NCBI RefSeq assembly: GCF_964204645.1
Contig: NC_134026.1
Location: 14,782,450 to 14,846,449 of the forward strand
Direction: 5' to 3'
DNA: 64,000 bases
From: Tubulanus polymorphus
Taxonomy: Eukaryota > Nemertea > Palaeonemertea > Tubulaniformes > Tubulanidae
Shown here piece after piece: positions 35,682 to 42,716 of the stretch. The notes beneath the pieces are model-generated. The model searched no databases. It worked only from the letters and a program-made list of their open reading frames with translations, and had not been told where the DNA came from. The position numbers were made by a program, and so were the translations under genes. Each line of letters begins with the position of its first letter. The stretch's first letter is position 1.

Positions 35682-35713
35682 AATTTTAACTTTAATAAAA
35701 AATCTTATATTAA

Positions 35714-36682
35714 ATGGAAGGTGGTAAAGTATATAAACATATTCCATACATCGATACACATGAAAATAATGATGGTTTATATTATGTAATACCTTGTAAT
35801 ATAGCTTTGATATTTGATCCTATTTTCAAAATTTATAAAACTAAACTAATAGAAATCGATAATAATAAAAGTGAAGTTGTTGATCATTTAAGTAATGTAA
35901 TTGATAATAATGTAATACCTTCTACATCTAATAATGTAATACCTACTACATCTAATAATGTAATACCTACTACATCTAATAATGTAATACCTACTACATC
36001 TAATAATGTAATACCTACTACATCTAATAATGTAATACCTTCTACATCTAATAATGTCATACCTTCTACATCTAATAATGTTATACCTTCTACATCAAAT
36101 AATGAAATAATATTAAATGTTAGTGAAAATAGAAATTATTGTGGATATTGTAAAAGTGAATTTTCAAACGCTACATCAAATTGGAATAAACATATGAATA
36201 CAAGGGTACATATAAATAATGTTATAGAACGTGTTGGTTTAAAAGAATTTATAGAACACCCATTTAGATATGTTACAAAGTTTGTTTCAAATCAAAAAGT
36301 AAATGGCGAAAAAATATATGAAGATTTATTATTAGCAACACCTAATAAAGATGAATTAGATTTAACTGATGCTAATGAAATATTAGGATCAAACACTGTA
36401 AATGAAATATTAGGAGCAAACACTAATAAAGATTCTATGAAACATAAAGTAGAAAATAATGATAAATTTGATTGGATGAATAAGCATAACAATGAAACAA
36501 CTATTGATGATTCGGTAAAAAAGGTGAAAAATAAGTATAAAAATAATAAAGAATTAGAAGAAGATTCGGTAGAGAAATTGAGAAAATTGATGGGGTATGA
36601 TAGTGAATTGGAGAGTGATGATGAAAGTGATTCAGAAAGTAATTTTCTAACACTCAAAAAAGTTGAAAATTGTATAAAATAA
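35714..36682 (+). CDS. Zinc-finger protein with eight-residue repeat array (Polinton)
   Basis: An intact 322-residue ORF with early-type upstream motif. Residues 67-131 consist of eight tandem NNVIP[ST]TS units, encoded by a 24-bp repeat (35910-36105). A C2H2-type finger follows at about 143-163 (CGYCKSEF...HMNTRVH). The C-terminal third is acidic and charged, ending with a Ser/Asp/Glu-rich tail. The finger resembles those of the polymerase N-terminus, so a DNA-binding regulator is a reasonable inference. It is the last rightward gene before the convergent block. Confidence 0.65.
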   Translation: MEGGKVYKHIPYIDTHENNDGLYYVIPCNIALIFDPIFKIYKTKLIEIDNNKSEVVDHLSNVIDNNVIPSTSNNVIPTTSNNVIPTTSNNVIPTTSNNVIPTTSNNVIPSTSNNVIPSTSNNVIPSTSNNEIILNVSENRNYCGYCKSEFSNATSNWNKHMNTRVHINNVIERVGLKEFIEHPFRYVTKFVSNQKVNGEKIYEDLLLATPNKDELDLTDANEILGSNTVNEILGANTNKDSMKHKVENNDKFDWMNKHNNETTIDDSVKKVKNKYKNNKELEEDSVEKLRKLMGYDSELESDDESDSESNFLTLKKVENCIK

Positions 36683-36689
36683 TAGTAAA

Positions 36690-36805
36690 TAAAAAAGGGG
36701 GGTTTTAAGTATTTAAGGTATCTAATAGGGTATCAAGTATTAGGGTATCAGGTATTAGGGTATCTAATGGGGTATCAGCTATTAGGGTATCTAATACATA
36801 GTCAT
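36690..36805. repeat. GGTATC-type tandem repeat between convergent genes
   Basis: About seven copies of a ~14-bp word (AGGGTATCNNNTATT and variants) fill the gap between the rightward and leftward gene blocks. It may act as a shared 3' end or transcription barrier; no hairpin terminator is visible. Confidence 0.7.
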
Positions 36806-36813
36806 ATAAATAG

Positions 36814-37425
36814 TTATTTTATAAATTTATATTCATAGGGAAATTGTAGTCTCAGTAATAATTTTGAACCTTTATTATTCTTTAATTTATTCATATATTC
36901 ATCATGTAATTCAGTAGGTACAATTTGATTTTCTTCCAATGATTGTTGCATAGATTTTTTATCTTTGTTATAAAATAAAACTAGAAATCTAATGTTTTCT
37001 CTAAAGTCTTTAACAATTGAATTATATTTTTGATTTAAAACCCAAGTTGTTATCCCAAAATGTCTCCCAGAGAAAGCTAAATAACATAACTCACTTTCTC
37101 TAACTTTTGAATCATGTAAATTTGCGCAATCATCTATAATGAATAATGTATTTGATCCTTTATAAGTATCAATTGCTATTTTTATACAATTATCTAAATT
37201 TTCTTTTACTGTTTTAGGATCTAATATAATAAACTTTTTCATCTTAACTATGTCTCTATTATATGTTTTATTCATTTCATAAGTAGGACAAAATAATATT
37301 ATATTATCAAAATGATTCTTATAAATAGTTTCTAACAAGTCTAATATGAAATGTGTTTTACCACAATTGGTTACTCCAGTTATTAACATATTATGCGGTT
37401 CAAATATAAATAAATCTTTATTCAT
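36814..37425 (-). CDS. Packaging ATPase (A32/FtsK-HerA type)
   Basis: Would pump DNA into the capsid. The 203-residue ORF is intact. Walker A is ITGVTNCGKTHF at about residues 15-26 and Walker B is TLFIIDDCAN at about 92-101, with a downstream WVLNQKYNS sensor-like segment. The length is typical for Polinton ATPases. It starts 7 bp after the integrase stop with GAATAAATG context, so the two were probably expressed in tandem. One of the few enzymes in this element with no visible lesion. Confidence 0.9.
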   Translation of the reverse strand: MNKDLFIFEPHNMLITGVTNCGKTHFILDLLETIYKNHFDNIILFCPTYEMNKTYNRDIVKMKKFIILDPKTVKENLDNCIKIAIDTYKGSNTLFIIDDCANLHDSKVRESELCYLAFSGRHFGITTWVLNQKYNSIVKDFRENIRFLVLFYNKDKKSMQQSLEENQIVPTELHDEYMNKLKNNKGSKLLLRLQFPYEYKFIK

Positions 37426-37432
37426 TTATTCT

Positions 37433-38218
37433 TTAAATTTTACTAGATAAAATCCATTCATTAAATTTATCATCGTATCCTTTATATTTCACCAAAGAAT
37501 ACTTTTTTCCTTTAAGAGTTTTTGTTTTCAATACTTTTTCTATTTTGTATTCTATTTCATCTGGATTTGGTACAAGTGATAATTCTTGTTCATAGAAATA
37601 ACCTTATATTTCTTCATCTTTTATATCTTCTAATTTATAAACAAAAGGTTTAGTTAATGTTATCTTTTTAATCTTGAATATTTCTTCAGTAAAATTTGGG
37701 GTATAACCTTTATAAAATGTTTTTCGATATTTAGATATTCTAACGTGTTGTCCTATTTTAAATTTAGGTTCTCCGAAATCATGTGTAACAAACGCTCCAT
37801 ATAAATTATTCCAAACTATTTCTGAATTATCTTCTTTTCTAGCTTGTATAGGTTTCATATTTATAGAACTATGTTTAGAATTATTATAACCTTTCACCAA
37901 ATCATCTAATATATTGATATATTTATATGTTTCATTAGCAGTAAAATATTTCCACATTCTAGTTTTCAATGTTTTATTAAATATTTCTATAATAGATGCT
38001 TTTTTATCCGAGTGTGTTGAAAAATAATCTACATCGTTATCAGATAATAGTTTTTTAAAATGTTTGTTATAGAATTCCTTACCTTCATCAAATTGTATCT
38101 TATCTGGAATAGCTTCTTTAAATATAGATTTAAAAGCATTTGTAACTTCTATTCCAGTTTTATTTTTGATTGGAATTGACCATGCGTATCGACTGAATAT
38201 GTCTATAACATTAATTAA
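37433..38218 (-). pseudogene. Retroviral-type integrase with C-terminal chromodomain, N-terminally truncated
   Basis: Inserts the element into host DNA. The open frame begins abruptly at LINVIDIFSRYAW (first catalytic Asp), continues through FDEGKEFYNKHF (second Asp) and SIIEIFNKTLKTRMWKYF (Glu), then a CFNNSKHSSI-like helix and an SH3-like segment (RISKYRKTFYKGYTP). A TAA at 37604-37606 interrupts the frame. Beyond it, the same frame encodes a chromodomain (YKIEKVLKTKTLKGKKYSLV, then YKGYDDKFNEWI), ending at 37433. The N-terminal zinc-binding part is missing: a stop lies just upstream and another gene abuts. So the DDE triad survives but the protein is broken at both ends. Confidence 0.9.
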
Positions 38219-38412
38219 CTATAATTACTTCCAGCATTAGAAGAATCAGATGGATTATTATTTGAATCAATATCAGATAAAGTCTGTGATTCATTTATAT
38301 CAGTTAATTTCTTTTTCTTAGCTTTTTTTAATTCTGAAGATCTTTTACCTAATTCTCTTGCCCATTTAATTTGTTTCTCGGATCTAGCCTTTTTCTTAAC
38401 TCCATCACTCAT
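38215..38412 (-). CDS. Small basic Polinton protein
   Basis: 65 residues. The N-terminal half is strongly basic (KKKARSEKQIKWARELGKRS, then a Lys-rich run) and predicted helical; the C-terminal half is Ser/Asn/Asp rich. Its start overlaps the end of the next gene upstream by eight bases, and its stop overlaps the broken integrase frame. A DNA-binding or condensing role would fit the charge, but no family is recognised. It may itself be truncated by the same deletion that removed the integrase N-terminus. Confidence 0.5.
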   Translation of the reverse strand: MSDGVKKKARSEKQIKWARELGKRSSELKKAKKKKLTDINESQTLSDIDSNNNPSDSSNAGSNYS

Positions 38413-39007
38413 TTATTTTACTTAATTTTTGTTCTGATTCATTTTCTGTTTCACCATTTGGTTGTAGTACATCTGTTTCGTTCTTACCTGATTTATATTC
38501 CATAGGCTTGATGTTCGAAAATGTTATGACACCAGTAGAAATTAATGTCATAACCGATCCTAATTGAAAAGAAGCATAACCAACCCATTTTTGTAATTCA
38601 GTCATAACTAAGTAGTCATTTTTCAAATCACTATATAATTTATTTTCATCATCAATTGGTATTAACTGGTTACATAACTTAGAATAACATTTGACAATAC
38701 CATTCGAAATAGAATCATTTATTTTAGCTAATCTTGCCTCTTCATAAATCTTAAAATATTTTATTACTTTATCTGGTTTCATAGCATCTAATTCTTGAAA
38801 AGTAATAGTCTTAGTTAAAAATTGTTTACACTTTCCGCTAGCAATTAATAATTCAAGATGATGCTTACAATATAAATAGTATTCATAATCTATATTGTTA
38901 TTAACTTGAATAGAATTAGAAACAACTGTATCTTTATTATCACTAATACCCAAATCATCTAATGTCTTTTCAATATGAATACTATTCTTATTAGATTTCT
39001 TTGACAT
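38405..39007 (-). CDS. Unknown Polinton protein, 200 residues
   Basis: Intact. Mostly helical and charged, with a central YYLYCKHHLELLIASGKCKQF segment, an aromatic FKIYEEARLAKIN helix and a moderately hydrophobic stretch near residues 150-172 (ASFQLGSVMTLISTGVITF). Similar proteins of unknown function sit beside the integrase in other Polintons as remembered. Start context is AATGTAAATG. Confidence 0.55.
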   Translation of the reverse strand: MSKKSNKNSIHIEKTLDDLGISDNKDTVVSNSIQVNNNIDYEYYLYCKHHLELLIASGKCKQFLTKTITFQELDAMKPDKVIKYFKIYEEARLAKINDSISNGIVKCYSKLCNQLIPIDDENKLYSDLKNDYLVMTELQKWVGYASFQLGSVMTLISTGVITFSNIKPMEYKSGKNETDVLQPNGETENESEQKLSKINE

Positions 39008-39285
39008 TTACATTAGAGAAATTTAATAAGAATAGTATTATAAGTATTATAAAATGATACTAGATAGTTAAAGTTAAAGAATTCTAGTATTAGTTATTGT
39101 TTTTTTAGTATTTTTTATTTGTGATATAAAGTATTCTTTTTTGAAAAGAAAATATTAAAAATTAAAATAGAAATAATAGATAGTTGAAGGTATGTAAATT
39201 TTATTATATTTTATTTAAATTCTATTTGATATCTCACTACTTTTGTTTATCTATTAGGAGCAGTAGTTATAACTGTCCAGATAAG

Positions 39286-39954
39286 TCATTTCGGATCCTT
39301 GATATCAAATTCCTCAACGTATTGTTCATTATTGTTCCATTGATCAATAAATTTCTTTGCCTTTGTTAACTGTTCTAAATATAACTGTAAATCTAGTTTA
39401 TTAGATTTGATTTGATCTTCTTTCTTTTCTAAAGGCCTTAAATTTTTCCAACCCCAAATAAGTTTTTTATTGTATTCCTCATTCATGTTAAATTTAGATA
39501 TTGGTAACACGTGATCAATATGGTAATAATCCCCATAATTATCTATATTCATTTTATCATCGAATTGAAATATAATCCATGATTTTAAGAATTCATCTGA
39601 ACAACCCAATAAATTAGATAGTGTTTCTGAATGCGTTTCTTTGTTGAATAATTGTGTTAATCTAGATCTTAAACATTGTTTCAATCTAAAATTAAGATCT
39701 GTTTGATATCTTTCTCTCATATATTCTGTCATATAATCATTATAAGCTTCTCTATTATCTTCTCGGTATTGTTTGGTATATAGTTTAAAACAAGTTTTAC
39801 AGCAATATTGAAAACCATCTTTGCTAATCTTACGCTTACTAAATTCTGTTAAAGCTAATTTATCTAATTCACATTTAGAACACTTCTTGTAGTATATATT
39901 TATAACACCAGTGTTATTTGTAATATTTATAGTTTGTGGTTGTTCTGGTTCCAT
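39286..39954 (-). CDS. HNH endonuclease with N-terminal zinc ribbon
   Basis: 222 residues, intact. Residues 22-57 hold CSKCELDK...YCCKTCF, a treble-clef or ribbon finger. The HNH core is YYHIDHVLPISKF at about 145-157, followed by WKNLRPLEKKEDQIKSNK, the Asn/His partners typical of phage and giant-virus HNH enzymes. It would nick or cut DNA; it could be a homing-type passenger or take part in resolving replication forms. Its C-terminal 40 residues recur in the chimeric ORF at 40032. Confidence 0.85.
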   Translation of the reverse strand: MEPEQPQTINITNNTGVINIYYKKCSKCELDKLALTEFSKRKISKDGFQYCCKTCFKLYTKQYREDNREAYNDYMTEYMRERYQTDLNFRLKQCLRSRLTQLFNKETHSETLSNLLGCSDEFLKSWIIFQFDDKMNIDNYGDYYHIDHVLPISKFNMNEEYNKKLIWGWKNLRPLEKKEDQIKSNKLDLQLYLEQLTKAKKFIDQWNNNEQYVEEFDIKDPK

Positions 39955-40031
39955 TTATTATATGTATTTTTTACTAAATTGGTTAATATTTCAGAATCCT
40001 CTTCCATTTCTTCGACCAACGTCATCCTTTT

Positions 40032-40283
40032 TCATTCCTCGCTGCTTTTGATAAGTTGTTTCGATTCCTTGATATCAAATTCCTCAACGTATTGTTCATT
40101 ATTTGGATCATTGTTCCATAATTCAATAAATTTCTTTGCCTTTGTTAACTGTTCTGAATATAACTGTAAATATTCTAGTTTCAATTTATTCTCTAAATGT
40201 GTTTTAGTTTTATTGTGTCTTGATTTTTGGGATTTATCTACATTGATATTACATGTTGGACAGTAGTACTTATTTGCTTCCAT
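40032..40283 (-). CDS. Chimeric ORF: polymerase zinc finger fused to HNH-protein tail
   Basis: 83 residues. The first 38 match the N-terminus of polymerase B (CPTCNINVDKSQKSRHNKTK) because they lie within the right TIR. The rest (LQLYSEQLTKAKKFIELWNN and NEQYVEEFDIK) matches the C-terminus of the HNH protein at 39286. The fusion point is exactly the inner end of the TIR (40170). It retains one intact C2H2-like finger and the early-type promoter, so it may be a small DNA-binding protein, or simply a by-product of TIR extension. Confidence 0.65.
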   Translation of the reverse strand: MEANKYYCPTCNINVDKSQKSRHNKTKTHLENKLKLEYLQLYSEQLTKAKKFIELWNNDPNNEQYVEEFDIKESKQLIKSSEE

Positions 40284-40552
40284 TTTAATACTAAATTTTT
40301 TATTAAAATTGATTTTAGAAGTTCAATGATTTAAATGTTATTCATGTACATGATTGTTTTAAGAGTAATAGGGGTAATGGGCTTTCATATCAAAGGTTGA
40401 AGGGGCAAGTGAGTAAAAAATGAAAATAACAATAATTTACAGTTGAATTAGGAGTGTGCACGACTAATTCAACTGTAAATTATTGTTATTTTCATTTTTT
40501 TACGAGCTCGACCCTTCGACCTTTGGTATGAAAGCCTATTATCCCTATTACT
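40170..40552. repeat. Right terminal inverted repeat with hairpin
   Basis: Reverse complement of 17469-17850 with few differences. Hairpin arms include 40413-40451 and 40464-40503, identical to the left hairpin apart from one extra T; the loop is GAGTGTGCACGA. Confidence 0.93.
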
Positions 40553-40558
40553 AATATC
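40553..40558. repeat. Right target-site duplication AATATC
   Basis: Identical to 17463-17468 and directly adjacent to the element end CCTATTACT. Confidence 0.92.
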
Positions 40559-42240
40559 CTCCAATAATGATGGAGCATTTGCACGCTGGTTAAGTCGTTC
40601 AAACAGAATCTTTTGGTTCTCAAGGACCTTTTCAAGCTTCATTAACACTGTCAACTTGAAATCTGGAAATGAAAAGTGGAGAAATAATCAGTGCTGAAGT
40701 TACACTTCAAAACTAACAACTTGTACAAACATTTTTGTCTACATGCACACCTTTGTCTGGCTCCGTTTCTGTTCCTATTGGTCCTGTGGGAGATTGTCTT
40801 CTGGAAACTGATGGAAAGATTTGGTTAAAAAATCAATTGTTAATTCATGTAATGATATTGAAAGTACACTTGAAAACAACGATTTTGTATTGTTTACCTG
40901 GTGTAGTCATAATACTCGTACTTTCAGTTGGAGTACCAGTTATAAAAGAATCTTGTCCTTAAAAATATTTTCTATAGATCATTCTCTTTTTTAAATATAT
41001 GTTCATGTTCGTAAGAAAAGTTGATACAACTTACTTGGTGTGCTGGTAGTTGCTACTGGTCCCCTTTGCCTTGGCAAGTATGATGGTGGGGTAGGCAAAT
41101 CTGGTTCTGAAAAGAGCATCAATTAGGTAAACCCACATTAGTTTTCAATAACAAAATATAGGAATAATCGTAAACGGATCATAATTTCTCACTTGTAAGA
41201 GCTGATGTCTGTTTAGTTTTTGTGAATTTACAAGGCGGAATATCTGTAAAGCAAAATGGATACAAGAAATAACTATAGGTGGCTAACAATATCAATGCAA
41301 AATATTAGTTCGAGGTATCTTACCATCGTTACTTTCATCACTCAAGAAACGCCTGTTAGGTTTCACCGCGCGACCACTTTTCGAGGCAACCACTTCCTCA
41401 TCGCTCTCTACATGCGACGTTTCTAAAGCATTTAAGGACTTCTGTTCTGCTTTTTTCAAATTTTCTAAACACAGAGGAATCAGTTCGATAAAAAATGTTA
41501 CAAAAAACCTTGCCTTACTTGGACATGGCCAACTCAGACAAAAATTAAATAATTTGGTGATTTCCTAACGTATCTTAGAATCCTTAACTTGGACTTGCCT
41601 TACCTCAAACAAATTTTGCTGGTCCCAATATGACTGAGTTAGGTGAGGCTTACTATATACATTTTTTAGTTTGAATACTGATAACGCTCGTTACACATTT
41701 CAAGGCCAGATTAGTATGTTTTTCATTATGAAAATTAAAATACTTTGCCAGCTTGACTGGGTAAAAACATATAAAGTATCACAAATAATTAATAGAGTCA
41801 CAATCAAAGAACCAAAAAGTTATTTAAAACAACAGCAAGTTGAAATTAATTGGAAATCTAAATTTTAACTTTTCGTTGTGCTAATAGATTTTTTAGTTCT
41901 TTGATCGGGTATGAGACCCTACCTCAAGGGAAAAACAATCAAAACTTCATACGAGAATACTCTGACTTCAAATTTTGTCCATGTTTCTTTGTCCGGTATG
42001 GCACCAGTTTTAGCTTTCTGAGCCTGGTTGAATGATGGCCAATAAGTGCATAGACTCTACAAAAATAAATATAGGAGCATTTTTATATTGCAGCTAAAAT
42101 ATGCAATGACATATTCCAAATTTGTATGTATATTCTTGAAGGGCAATTAAATTCATTATGCCTACCTTGTTTTCGCTAAACAGCCAGGACATATGGATAA
42201 CACCAACAGATTTTTCTGCAACAAACTCCACAACTACATA
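40559..42240 (-). pseudogene. 5' exons of the DUF4806 gene split by the Polinton
   Basis: Minus-strand exons can be read with flanking AG and GT. They include about 42188-42240 (MYVVVEFVAEKSVGVIHMSW), about 41950-42056 (CTYWPSFNQAQKAKTGAIPD), a charged exon near 41335-41463, small Pro/Thr/Ser-rich exons near 41195, 41050, 40905 and 40752, and the interrupted exon at 40559-40663 ending NQRANAPSLLEDI. An N-terminal W-S-x-xNxAxKAKT module, a charged linker and a C-terminal DUF4806 is the usual architecture of this family. Exon borders in the middle are approximate. The last exon continues in frame at 17453 on the other side of the Polinton. Confidence 0.65.
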
Positions 42241-42465
42241 CATCTGTAGAAAAAATCACTGAAACCGTTTATAAGAAGTATCACTTTGACTGGGCACCGG
42301 GCTAAACTTCAGGATACCTTGTAAATTTTTCACAAAAATGTAATAGGAAAAAAAACACCATGAGTCGAGAAGATACACGATATCCATGAAAGATGAATAA
42401 CAAGAGAAGTCCCACAATATTTCAGCCAAAAAATGAAAAGTTCTATAGTATTTATTTCGAGCAAC

Positions 42466-42496
42466 GTTTCAGCTAAATACTATTAGCCATCATCAG
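42466..42496 (-). ncRNA. Hammerhead ribozyme core, minus strand
   Basis: Minus strand reads CTGATGA, then a stem II GGCTAA...TTAGCT (six pairs including one G-U) with loop TAGTAT, then GAAAC. Stems I and III not resolved. Confidence 0.6.
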
Positions 42497-42520
42497 GCGT
42501 ACTGTACACTCTGAGTGCGC

Positions 42521-42551
42521 CTGATGATGGCTAATAGTATTTAACTGAAAC
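42521..42551 (+). ncRNA. Hammerhead ribozyme core, plus strand, one stem mismatch
   Basis: CTGATGA at 42521-42527 and GAAAC at 42547-42551 flank GGCTAA...TTAACT. One C-A mismatch weakens stem II compared with its inverted partner. Confidence 0.5.
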
Positions 42552-42716
42552 GAAATAAATACGATTCTACTATAGAACTTTTCATTTTTTGGCTGAAATA
42601 TTGTGGGATTTCTCTAGTTAAAAACACTGTTCAATAGTCTGATGATCTTAAATTCTAAAATAGTCAGATGCTAATAAAAATCTTAGCTAGGCCATTCATA
42701 CCTTGCATATCAAATT

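Larger units (their letters stand above)
17469..40552. mobile_element. Composite Polinton/Maverick element, 23,084 bp
   Basis: The ends are AGTAATAGG...CCTATTACT, flanked by a perfect 6-bp duplication. The gene set (protein-primed DNA polymerase B, major capsid protein, A32-type packaging ATPase, retroviral-type integrase) defines a Polinton. The length exceeds the usual 15-20 kb because the element holds two genomes: a rearranged partial copy (17.5-24.27 kb) and a nearly complete copy (24.29-40.55 kb). An adenain-like cysteine protease, usual in Polintons, was not recognised. Most large genes are disrupted, so the element is inactive. Confidence 0.93.
42404..42614. mobile_element. Head-to-head Penelope-type termini (foldback, ~210 bp)
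   Basis: An inverted repeat whose arms begin and end with AGAGAAGTCCCACAATATTT-like sequence. Each arm holds a hammerhead core followed by AAATAAATAC. No RT remains between them. Inverted terminal copies are a known arrangement for Penelope-like elements. Confidence 0.7.

Noticed and set aside
36292-36657. 121-codon minus-strand ORF rich in Ser/Leu/Phe
   Set aside because: Antisense of the acidic tail of the zinc-finger protein.
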